From NCBI GenBank assembly GCA_947167535.1, contig CAMVIL010000002.1, positions 1-22,364 on the forward strand: a stretch of 22,364 nt of DNA, given 5' to 3'. Numbering within the stretch: the stretch's first letter is position 1; the number at the start of each line of letters is the position of its first letter. Under the pieces are notes generated by a model that saw nothing but the letters and a program-made list of their open reading frames with translations, made no database searches and was not told where the DNA came from. Both the position numbers and the translations under genes were made by a program. The DNA is from an uncultured Ruminococcus sp. GTDB lineage: Bacteria > Bacillota > Clostridia > Oscillospirales > Ruminococcaceae. Below, piece after piece: positions 6,400-13,059 of the stretch.

Positions 6400-8046
6400 T
6401 TATTCAGCGGAAATAATGTAGTAGTAAACGGGCTGACCGCCTCTGATGAGGTTGATGTCGAGGTTTGAGAACTTGGCGGACAGGCGCTCGTGCAGAGCCT
6501 CTGCCGCGTCGTCGGTAACGTCGGCACCGTAGATTATCGTCACGTAAGAAGTATCGCCGCGGACAAGACGCTTGGTGAGCTTGTATGCGCCCTTGCTGAG
6601 GTCGCGCTCGGTGAAGGCGAGCTTGCCGTTTTCCATGCAGAGTATCTCGCCGCGCTTGATGGAGTGACCCTCAAAGTCGCTGTCGCGGGCGGCGAATGTC
6701 ACCTGACCGGTGGAAACTCTCTCAAAAGCTTCGGTCATGATGGTGCGGTTGTCGGCGAAATCTGCGTCGGGGTCAAAGGCGAGCATTGCGCTCATGCCCT
6801 GAGGTATCGAGCGGGTCTGCAGTACGCAGACTCTTCTGTCGGCGAGCTTCATTGCCTGCTCTGCCGCCATGATTATGTTCTTGTTGTTGGGGAGCACGAA
6901 CACCGTTTCTGCGGGACAGCTTTCTATCGCCTTGAGGATATCGTCGGTCGAGGGGTTCATCGTCTGACCGCCGCGCACTATGCAGTCAACGCCGATGTCC
7001 TTAAACATCGCCTCGATACCGCTTCCCGCAGCTACCGCCACGAAGCCGTACTTCTTTTCGGGCTTGGCGGGGGTGTAGCCCTGCTCGGCGTCCTTCTTGC
7101 GGTTCTGGTGCTGAAGCTTCATGTTTTCTATCTTCGGCAGATTTATGTGACCGAACTCCAGAGCCTTCTGGATAGCAAGACCCGGGTCGTTGGTGTGTAC
7201 GTGGAGCTTGATGATATCGTCGTCCTCGACTACAACTACGCAGTCGCCGATGGTCTCGAGGTAAGCCCTCAGCGCATCGGAGCTGTCGCAGCCCTCGTGC
7301 TTGGTGATTATCATTTCGGTGCAGTAAGTAAAGTGTATCTCCGCGTCATACTTGCCGACAACATCCGAGAAGGAGTCAACGGTGACGGTAGCGGAAGCGC
7401 CCTCTGCCTTTACGAACTCAGCAGGCTCGCCGCCCTTGAACACTCTGTCCATCTCGCACCATACGACATAAAGACCCATACCGCCCGCATCAACAACGCC
7501 TGCTTTTTTCAGCTGAGGCAGCAGATTAGGGGTGTTGTCGAGGGATATCTTAGCCTGCTCGCAAACGGCAGTCCATATCTCAAAGGGGTCGTTCACTGTA
7601 CGGGTGAGCTCTCTTGCCTTCTCGGCAGACTCACGCGCAACGGTAAGGATAGTACCTTCGGTAGGCTTCATGACCGATTTGTAAGCGCCCTTGACGCCCT
7701 GCTCGAGACAGTCAACCAGCGATTCGGCGTCTATCTCCTTCTTGCCCGCCAGAGCCTTTGAGAAGCCGCGGAATATCAGAGAAAGTATAACGCCCGAGTT
7801 TCCTCTTGCGCCGCGAAGCATACCCGAAGCGGTCTCTTTGGCCGCCTCTCCGACGGTGACGTCGTCGGGAAGGGTCTTGAGCGCCATTGCGGCGTTGCCT
7901 ATCGTCATCGACATATTGGTGCCTGTATCACCATCGGGTACAGGGAATACATTAAGCTCGTCTACCGACTTTTTCTTGCTCTGCAAAACGTTTGCGGCGC
8001 TGACTACTGCGTCGCGGAACAGCTTGCCGCTTATAACATTACTCAA
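6400..8046 (-). CDS. fakA: DAK2-domain fatty acid kinase-like protein (FakA/YloV)
   Basis: The 548-residue protein begins with a DhaL/DAK2 domain (~10-205), carrying the signature NVFPVPDGDTGTNM (32-45) that coordinates Mg-ATP, and GARGNSGVILS downstream. Middle and C-terminal regions are of the length expected for FakA/YloV. In the characterised system FakA phosphorylates exogenous fatty acids held by a FakB (DegV) carrier, supplying acyl-phosphate for membrane lipids; no fakB is in this window. The start codon is TTG at 8046, with GGAGG 10 nt upstream and no better ATG nearby. It follows the Asp23-like gene after 15 bp, the YloU-YloV order conserved in Firmicutes, and is presumably transcribed from the promoter at 8386-8414. 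Kinase assignment is by domain homology; the exact substrate is inferred. Confidence 0.9.
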   Translation of the reverse strand: MSNVISGKLFRDAVVSAANVLQSKKKSVDELNVFPVPDGDTGTNMSMTIGNAAMALKTLPDDVTVGEAAKETASGMLRGARGNSGVILSLIFRGFSKALAGKKEIDAESLVDCLEQGVKGAYKSVMKPTEGTILTVARESAEKARELTRTVNDPFEIWTAVCEQAKISLDNTPNLLPQLKKAGVVDAGGMGLYVVWCEMDRVFKGGEPAEFVKAEGASATVTVDSFSDVVGKYDAEIHFTYCTEMIITKHEGCDSSDALRAYLETIGDCVVVVEDDDIIKLHVHTNDPGLAIQKALEFGHINLPKIENMKLQHQNRKKDAEQGYTPAKPEKKYGFVAVAAGSGIEAMFKDIGVDCIVRGGQTMNPSTDDILKAIESCPAETVFVLPNNKNIIMAAEQAMKLADRRVCVLQTRSIPQGMSAMLAFDPDADFADNRTIMTEAFERVSTGQVTFAARDSDFEGHSIKRGEILCMENGKLAFTERDLSKGAYKLTKRLVRGDTSYVTIIYGADVTDDAAEALHERLSAKFSNLDINLIRGGQPVYYYIISAE

Positions 8047-8061
8047 CTTTCCTTTTCCTCC

Positions 8062-8352
8062 TTAGTCCATTATATCGTCTGTGAAAATATCTATCTTGCT
8101 GACGTTTACGCCCAGCTTGTTCACCAGTACGTAAGCGACCTTGTGTGAAATAGCTCCTGCTACGGCGGGGAGATTGACCTCGCCTGTGGTTATGACATTG
8201 AGCCTTATGGAGACTGCGTTGCCCTGCTGCGAAAGCTCAACGCCCTTGAGTCCCGCAACACCAAAGCAGCTCTCGGTCAGCAGAGTGACCTGCTTGACCA
8301 GATATTTCTTTGATATCGTTATCGTGCCGAGATGATTGCTTGTTTTTATCAT
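8062..8352 (-). CDS. Asp23/Gls24 family protein (YloU-like)
   Basis: This small protein of 96 residues has the alternating beta pattern of the Asp23/Gls24 family: LGTITISKKYLVKQV at the start, GVAGLKGVELS in the middle and AVSIRLNVITT toward the second half. The biochemical role of family members is poorly defined; some are membrane-associated and linked to envelope stress. It is placed directly upstream of the DAK2 gene, the conserved yloU-yloV pairing, which supports both identifications. GGGAG lies 6-7 nt before the ATG, and a good sigma-A promoter precedes it. Confidence 0.88.
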   Translation of the reverse strand: MIKTSNHLGTITISKKYLVKQVTLLTESCFGVAGLKGVELSQQGNAVSIRLNVITTGEVNLPAVAGAISHKVAYVLVNKLGVNVSKIDIFTDDIMD

Positions 8353-8385
8353 AGCTCTCCCGTCCTTTCACATATATATAGTTAT

Positions 8386-8414
8386 ATTGTAGCAGATTTT
8401 ATGTCACTTGTAAA
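8386..8414 (-). promoter_or_regulatory. promoter of the Asp23-DAK2 operon
   Basis: On the reverse strand TTTACA (8409-8414), a 17-bp spacer and TACAAT (8386-8391) form a good sigma-A promoter, with transcription expected near 8379 and a leader of about 27 nt. The -35 begins 18 bp after the radical SAM stop and no terminator lies between, so read-through from upstream is likely as well. Confidence 0.75.
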
Positions 8415-8431
8415 TAGCCCCCTGCAAAATT

Positions 8432-9373
8432 TTACAGTGCCGAGCCCTGAAATGTCCCGCGCCGCGAGAGTTCCTTGTCTATCTCGTTCAGCACAGGGAG
8501 CTTGTGCAGGCTCCATTCGGGCTCTATGATCCTGCGTCTGTCGGCGTCTCCCGTCAGGCGGGCTATCACCGTCTCGGGGGGCATCAGCTCTATCTGGTCG
8601 CAGATGATGCTTACGTACTCGTCCCGCTCCAGAGGTCTGACCTCGCCCCGACGTAGCATCTCGGCGATACGAGTGCCTTCTTCAAAAAACAGATTGTGTA
8701 TCTTGACGCAGTGAGGTTTCAGCGACCCGACAAGCCGTGCGGTCTCGCGCATCATGTCGGCGTTTTCTTTTGGCAGGCCGTTTATTATGTGTATCCCGAC
8801 GTTCACTCCACGGCTTTGCAGAAGCTCGTACCCCTGCATGAACTGCGCCAGAGTGTGTCCCCGCCCGCAGGCGAGTGCAGTCTCGTCGTGAATCGTCTGC
8901 AGACCCAGCTCAACGGTGAGATAGGTCTGCTCACCCAGCTCTGCGAACAGGTCGGCGAAATCCTCGTCGATGCAGTCGGCTCGGGTAGCAATACAAAGCC
9001 CCAGCGCGTTATCGCAGCTTAGAAGCTGACGGTATACGGGCTCGAAAGCTTCGATATCTCCGAAGGTGTTAGACCCTGACTGGAGATAAGGTATAAACGG
9101 AGCGCCCTGCGCCTTTGAGCCTGTGGCCTCACAGGCGTCGGAGTAGATCTTATCCAGCTCTTCCGGGGATATCCCCGTGAAGCGTCCGCGGGGAGTGCTG
9201 CCGTCGGAGCAGAAAATGCATCCGTTCTCGCCGCATTCTCCGCATCTGTTGGGACAGCCCGCGCCTATATCCATAGCCGCGCGGAACACCCGCTGACCGA
9301 AGCGCTGTCTGATGTAGTAGCTGTAGGTGTGGTAGCGCTTGTTGCTGTCGGAATATTTAAACCCCGAAGTCAT
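8432..9373 (-). CDS. radical SAM protein, TIGR01212/YtqA family
   Basis: The 313-residue protein opens with NKRYHTYSYYIRQRFGQRVF, typical of the YtqA group, and carries its 4Fe-4S motif as C40, C52 and C55 (C-x11-C-x2-C), with two extra cysteines at 44 and 47 in between. Downstream are YLQSGSNTF, LGLCIATRADC and TVELGLQTIHDETA, which are consistent with an Elp3-like radical SAM barrel. The physiological reaction is not something I can assign with certainty; tRNA modification is a reasonable guess from the Elp3-like fold. Its ATG shares one base with the stop of the preceding gene (TGATG), indicating translational coupling with the MBOAT/DHHW-like pair. Confidence 0.88.
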   Translation of the reverse strand: MTSGFKYSDSNKRYHTYSYYIRQRFGQRVFRAAMDIGAGCPNRCGECGENGCIFCSDGSTPRGRFTGISPEELDKIYSDACEATGSKAQGAPFIPYLQSGSNTFGDIEAFEPVYRQLLSCDNALGLCIATRADCIDEDFADLFAELGEQTYLTVELGLQTIHDETALACGRGHTLAQFMQGYELLQSRGVNVGIHIINGLPKENADMMRETARLVGSLKPHCVKIHNLFFEEGTRIAEMLRRGEVRPLERDEYVSIICDQIELMPPETVIARLTGDADRRRIIEPEWSLHKLPVLNEIDKELSRRGTFQGSAL

Positions 9374-10227
9374 CAGTCGCCTGCGGAATCCTCGGGGGGC
9401 TCGGTATCGGGCTCAGAGGAAGGATCGGTCTCGCTGGGTTCGGTGTCGGAGGGTTCGGTGTCGCTCGGTTCGGTAGATGAAGTATCAGTCGGCTCGGTAT
9501 CAGAAGGTTCGGTGGTAGAATGGCGTCTTCTCGAAGTCTCGGGCGGAACGGTGGTAGTAGTAGTAGCGCCGGGAGGGCCGTTCTTTGTAGTAGTGGTATT
9601 TCCGTTGTCGGGAGACTTGTTGTCCTTTTTGGTAGTCTGCGTAGCCGAAAGGGTGACGCCCGAAAGCTTCTTGTGCTTGCCGTCGTCGCTGAGGGTGGTA
9701 TTAGGCTCTTCGTTCTCGTCGGCGGGGTCGGTATCTGCGGGGACAAGTCCGCCCTGCGAGCGGCGGGAATCGTCTATCGGGACGAAAGCGTCGTAGGTCT
9801 CGATGCTGTAAGGATCCTCGCCTTTGAGCTTTTCCTGAATGTTGATGAGGTCCAGCTGATTGCCCAGACCGTAGCACCAGTGGAGCATTTCGTCGATGTT
9901 ATGCAGATAATCTCTCAGCGGCACCGAGCCGTTGAACTTGCTCTCGACATGGGCGAGGTATTTTCCGCTTGCAAAGTCTTTGAAGTTGAACTTGTGGTCG
10001 TCGGTGAAGTCCTGTTTGTTGGTGAGCGCCAGCAGACTGGTGCCGAAAAACAGCATTATCACCGAGAGAGTAAGAAGTGTCATTACCGAGCAGTGGCGTC
10101 TGGTATCGCGGGTGTCGATCTCCTCGAGAGCGTCGTCCAGCGGCTGTGCGGGATCGGGCTGGTCGGGGACATTTTCGATGGATTCCAGAAAACGCTCGGC
10201 GGTTTCGTCGTAGTCTCTTTTTCTCAT
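9373..10227 (-). CDS. truncated DHHW/AlgX-like membrane protein with Ser/Thr/Pro/acidic tail
   Basis: The protein has 284 residues: an acidic cytoplasmic N-terminus (1-45), one membrane helix (~47-68), a short external domain and a disordered tail. Residues ~80-125 (FNFKDFASGKYLAHVESKFN, then VPLRDYL) resemble the beginning of DHHW/AlgJ-AlgX-like proteins, the usual partners of AlgI-type MBOAT acyltransferases. The SGNH-like catalytic domain with its DHHW motif, which should follow, is absent. Instead there is a spacer and a tail (from ~170) rich in Thr, Ser, Pro, Asp and Glu, with TEPSD repeats near the end. The ATG at 10227 has GAGG 8 nt upstream and lies 20 bp after the MBOAT stop; a GTG at 10251 overlapping that stop is a less likely start. 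It probably works with the MBOAT protein; function unknown. Confidence 0.72.
   Translation of the reverse strand: MRKRDYDETAERFLESIENVPDQPDPAQPLDDALEEIDTRDTRRHCSVMTLLTLSVIMLFFGTSLLALTNKQDFTDDHKFNFKDFASGKYLAHVESKFNGSVPLRDYLHNIDEMLHWCYGLGNQLDLINIQEKLKGEDPYSIETYDAFVPIDDSRRSQGGLVPADTDPADENEEPNTTLSDDGKHKKLSGVTLSATQTTKKDNKSPDNGNTTTTKNGPPGATTTTTVPPETSRRRHSTTEPSDTEPTDTSSTEPSDTEPSDTEPSETDPSSEPDTEPPEDSAGD
9388..9519 (-). repeat. TEPSD-type pentapeptide repeat region
   Basis: The last ~45 residues of the DHHW-like protein are built from imperfect five-residue units such as TEPSD, TEPTD, TEPSE and TDPSS (15-nt period in the DNA). This resembles flexible, possibly O-glycosylated wall-spanning linkers and is prone to length variation. 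Confidence 0.7.
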
Positions 10228-10247
10228 TTTTATTGCCTCTTTTTTTA

Positions 10248-11591
10248 TCACAGCTTGCCCGCTGTCATCAGCAGGTAGCTTATCACCATCACTATCGCAA
10301 GAAATGCGGTCTTGAGCCGCTGTACTGCGGCGTAGTTCTTTTCGTTCTTATCGGAGATCTTCTTAGCGGCGGCGCCGATGAGTTGCCTCAGCGGTGTGAT
10401 GTACACGACAGCCGCAAAGAGAATGAAAATGTTGTGCTTGATATATCCGCCGACTCCTTTGCCGAAGCCCTCGGAAACGCCTCTTCCAAGTATTGCACTT
10501 GTCCAGGCATGATGTTCGGCGGGAGTCTTGAATGCAAACACCGACATCAGCAGCAGCGATGCCGCCAGCCCGCCGATAAATCTGAATACCCACGGGATAG
10601 ATTTGATTTTTTCATACCCGATGGCATATTCGGCAGCCAGCCATGCGCCCGCCAGTGCGCCTGTCAGTATCCAGTAGCGTCCGCCGCCGTAAAAAAGTCC
10701 CGCCGCGCCGCCGAGAATGACGGTCAGCGCCAGCGATACGGCTTTCCTGCCGCCGAAGCTGCGGATATCGTCGAACAGCTCGATCATCGTTGTGTTGCAG
10801 CTCTTGACAAGGCTGCCTGCCATGCTTTCGCAGGAGATCGGCTGATAGTTGTCCTTGACGTCAAAGCCGTTGATGCGAGCGATGCCCGCGCCCATGTCGG
10901 CAATGCCTGAGAATCCCACATACGCCGCCGCGAAGAACGACGCGATACCGAGCCACGCTCCGCCGCGTGTGAGCTCGTCGGCGCGGAGAGTCATGTCGGT
11001 GAGTCCCGTCAGCACGGGGAGAAGTATCACCGTCTTGCCGAGTCCCGCAGCAAAGCTGCAGAGACCGTCGCTGAAGAGCTTGGTGTCGAGGGTGCGCTTT
11101 CTTATCTGCGGCTCCATCTCGCCGTAGCGGACAACGGGTCCTGCCAGCAGGAACGGATACGCCACCGAGTAGGTCATGAGGCAGAAGGGATTATGCTCCG
11201 CCTTGCACTTGCCCGAGAAGACGTCGAAAACGTATGAGAAATTTTTGAGGGTGTAAAAGGCTATACAGGGAAGGATAAAAGCGTCTTTTACAAAGTGCCC
11301 CGTAAGCCACGGCTTGATGTAGAGAATGAAGATGGCGCCGTTCCAGATGAGGTCTGCGCCTAAAAGCAGCGCTTTTGCCTTGGGTGCCTTTTCGATGCCC
11401 AGCGCCAGAAGAAAATCCACCAGCCACGAGAGAAGCACCAGTCCTGCCAGTATGGGTCTGCCCCAGAGCAGAAAAAGCGCAGATGTTAATATCAGTACAA
11501 GATTCTTATATTCCGCCGACCTGTCGAAGAACAGAGCCAGCGCCGACAGCGGCAGTATCACTGACGCAAACAGTAGATTTGAATATTCCAA
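10248..11591 (-). CDS. MBOAT (AlgI-like) membrane protein lacking the catalytic histidine
   Basis: A 447-residue protein with about ten to twelve membrane helices that follows the AlgI/DltB-type MBOAT layout: early helices, FYTLKNFSYVFDV (112-124), YPFLLAGPVVRYGEM (145-159), then GFSGIADMGAGIARINGF (226-243). Active members move acyl groups to extracellular polymers. Here the expected FWRRWHISL-like segment reads SLVKSCNTT (260-268), with Cys265 where His is expected. The core WHG motif that carries the catalytic His reads GLFYGG (298-303), with Tyr301 in its place. It is therefore probably not an acyltransferase. The start is TTG with AGGTGA 7 nt upstream. It is first of three tightly spaced genes with the DHHW-like and radical SAM proteins. 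Confidence 0.82.
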   Translation of the reverse strand: MEYSNLLFASVILPLSALALFFDRSAEYKNLVLILTSALFLLWGRPILAGLVLLSWLVDFLLALGIEKAPKAKALLLGADLIWNGAIFILYIKPWLTGHFVKDAFILPCIAFYTLKNFSYVFDVFSGKCKAEHNPFCLMTYSVAYPFLLAGPVVRYGEMEPQIRKRTLDTKLFSDGLCSFAAGLGKTVILLPVLTGLTDMTLRADELTRGGAWLGIASFFAAAYVGFSGIADMGAGIARINGFDVKDNYQPISCESMAGSLVKSCNTTMIELFDDIRSFGGRKAVSLALTVILGGAAGLFYGGGRYWILTGALAGAWLAAEYAIGYEKIKSIPWVFRFIGGLAASLLLMSVFAFKTPAEHHAWTSAILGRGVSEGFGKGVGGYIKHNIFILFAAVVYITPLRQLIGAAAKKISDKNEKNYAAVQRLKTAFLAIVMVISYLLMTAGKL

Positions 11592-11722
11592 AAGTATATC
11601 ACCTTTCGCCCGCCAATTTTTACCCCTCGGCGGGTTGCCTGCATATTTTAGTTTTTATTTTTTACATAATACAACGTAATTCGGGCGCAGTTCGCCCCTT
11701 GATATCTATCTATACAATAATA

Positions 11723-11751
11723 ATTCTATCACATTTCACAAATTTACGCAA
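11723..11751 (-). promoter_or_regulatory. possible promoter of the MBOAT operon
   Basis: On the reverse strand TTGCGT (11746-11751), 17 bp and TAGAAT (11723-11728) form a modest promoter, giving a leader of about 125 nt. Only half of the -35 matches consensus, so this is tentative. Confidence 0.33.
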
Positions 11752-11799
11752 GCGAAATTATAAAGAAAATAAAAATTTATCAAAAAATACAAAAACCCC

Positions 11800-11828
11800 T
11801 TTCCAAAACGGAAAAAGTGTGTTATAAT
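11800..11828 (+). promoter_or_regulatory. candidate promoter of the SDR gene
   Basis: A perfect TATAAT (11823-11828) has TTTCCA (11800-11805) at 17 bp. Transcription would begin near 11835, leaving a leader of about 140 nt. Confidence 0.55.
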
Positions 11829-11834
11829 ATCTAT

Positions 11835-11975
11835 ATGATTTTCCCTAAGTAAGTGAAGCGGTGCGCCACAGTGTGCGAAACAAACGTTCTTTGAGCGCCG
11901 CCGAACGGGGGAATGCCGACGTGTTCAGGGGTGTACCTCGGCATTATTATTTTGATATAAGAAAGGAGTGGGGGT
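11835..11975 (+). promoter_or_regulatory. structured 5' leader with attenuator-like hairpin
   Basis: Two pairings stand out in the presumed leader of the SDR gene. GCGGTGC (11858-11864) pairs with GCGCCGC (11895-11901), one G-U included, closing a 30-nt region with a small CAC/GTG hairpin inside. Next, AATGCCGA (11912-11919) pairs perfectly with TCGGCATT (11938-11945) and is followed by ATTATTTTG, like an imperfect intrinsic terminator. The ribosome binding site AAAGGAG (11962-11968) lies beyond it. Such an aptamer-plus-terminator order suggests attenuation or a riboswitch. I do not recognise a known riboswitch class. Confidence 0.42.
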
Positions 11976-12905
11976 ATGGCAAACGTTTTCGTTACCGGTG
12001 CTGCCGGAATGATGGCAACTGCGGTCATTGAAAAGCTTCTGCAGAAAAAGCACAGAGTTTTTGGAATCGATTCCAAGGCCTGCTACAACTTTATCGACAA
12101 TTCTGACTATACCTTTACACAGTGCGATATCACAGACTCGAGGACGGTCACGGAGATGATCGAAAGCAACAACATTGACACTGTTGTTCATCTCGCTTGT
12201 ACCGCAGACAATGATTTTGATTCGCTGATAACCGATACCGAGCTTAAAATGAGCAAGATTACGGATAAGTATCTCTATGCTGCTGCCGGCAAGGCAGGCG
12301 TCAAGAACTTTATCCTTACCAGCACCACTCAGGTATACGGCATACAGAAGGGCAGAGAGCCTATCAGAGAGGCTACCCCCGAAAAGGGCATCGGCAACTA
12401 CGTTGACATGAAGCTGCTCAGCGAGAAGATGCTGCTCAAGGCTTTCAAAAAGTCCGATACGATACCCGTTATCGCGAGAGTCGCTCCGATCTATACCGCC
12501 GACTTTACCGATAATCTTCGTGAAAGAGTTTACGACAAGAAGGAAGACGTGGCATACATATACCGTGAGGGTGAGTATGGATTCTCTTTCTGCTGTCTTT
12601 ACAACTATGTGGACTTTATCATAGGCATCGTGAACGGTCCGCAGGGACGCTATGAGGGCACTTACAACATCTGCGATTCGCGTCAGCTGACCGCGAAGGA
12701 GATACTCGATTTCGAGCGAGATCATCACAGGATAGGCGCGGTGGTACAGAGAAACGCTCCCGCTGCGGTTTCCTTCAACAAGTCCAAGGCTAAGACCGAC
12801 TACCGCTATTTCGACCCCGGTTCCACCTTCGCGAACTGGAATTTCGACAACACCAAGGCTACCCGTATCTCCACCTTCAGATGGAATCTGGGTAATACCA
12901 AGTGA
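11976..12905 (+). CDS. NAD-dependent epimerase/dehydratase (extended SDR)
   Basis: The 309-residue protein is an extended short-chain dehydrogenase/reductase of the sugar epimerase type. The N-terminal nucleotide-binding loop is VTGAAGMMA (6-14), where the third glycine of the usual GxxGxxG is Ala. The acidic end of strand two is in FGIDS, VVHLAC follows, and the active site is STTQVYG plus YVDMK (the YxxxK pair). Such enzymes epimerise or dehydrate nucleotide sugars in the cytoplasm; the substrate cannot be told from the sequence. AAAGGAG lies 7 nt before the ATG. It stands alone, with its own candidate promoter, structured leader and strong terminator. Possible truncation of the substrate domain was considered, but the length is only slightly below the family norm. 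Confidence 0.85.
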   Translation: MANVFVTGAAGMMATAVIEKLLQKKHRVFGIDSKACYNFIDNSDYTFTQCDITDSRTVTEMIESNNIDTVVHLACTADNDFDSLITDTELKMSKITDKYLYAAAGKAGVKNFILTSTTQVYGIQKGREPIREATPEKGIGNYVDMKLLSEKMLLKAFKKSDTIPVIARVAPIYTADFTDNLRERVYDKKEDVAYIYREGEYGFSFCCLYNYVDFIIGIVNGPQGRYEGTYNICDSRQLTAKEILDFERDHHRIGAVVQRNAPAAVSFNKSKAKTDYRYFDPGSTFANWNFDNTKATRISTFRWNLGNTK

Positions 12906-12930
12906 TTTTTCACAGAAAATGCAGAATACG

Positions 12931-12959
12931 AACCGGAAGTTTCGGCTTCCGGTTTTTTT
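12931..12959 (+). terminator. intrinsic terminator of the SDR gene
   Basis: A perfect 9-bp stem (AACCGGAAG at 12931-12939 with CTTCCGGTT at 12946-12954) has a 6-nt loop and runs into seven T residues. It lies 25 bp after the stop. Confidence 0.92.
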
Positions 12960-12977
12960 GTATATGTCCGCGAGACC

Positions 12978-13006
12978 TTGACAATATAATAAAAGTGTAG
13001 TATAAT
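12978..13006 (+). promoter_or_regulatory. consensus promoter of metG
   Basis: Perfect TTGACA (12978-12983), 17-bp spacer, perfect TATAAT (13001-13006). Transcription is expected near 13013, leaving a leader of about 47 nt, too short for a T-box. Confidence 0.92.
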
Positions 13007-13059
13007 TATATGTGCGGTTGCCGACAGCAGCCGCGAAATTTTCCGAGGAGGTTTTCGAT

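Larger units (their letters stand above)
11592..11975. other. AT-rich divergent intergenic region
   Basis: This 384-bp gap lies between the MBOAT gene (reverse) and the SDR gene (forward). The centre, 11640-11820, is very AT-rich and holds candidate promoters for both directions. The right part (11835-11975) is GC-rich and is the structured leader of the SDR gene. On the left, a CCCGCC/GGCGGG inverted repeat near 11609-11636 lies just before the MBOAT ribosome binding site. No protein gene is supported here. Confidence 0.6.

Noticed and set aside
6490..7761. 423-codon forward open frame opposite the DAK2 gene
   Set aside because: The antisense gene has a clear DAK2 signature and ribosome binding site; the forward frame has neither.
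9388..9519. Tandem repeats considered as a CRISPR array
   Set aside because: The 15-nt units are imperfect, have no spacers and stay in frame as the TEPSD tail of a protein.
11835..11852. Five-codon leader peptide (MIFPK) before the SDR gene
   Set aside because: Its ATG lies at the expected transcription start with no ribosome binding site, so translation is unlikely.
13007..13059. T-box riboswitch for metG
   Set aside because: The consensus promoter leaves only ~47 nt of leader with no T-box core or specifier structure.
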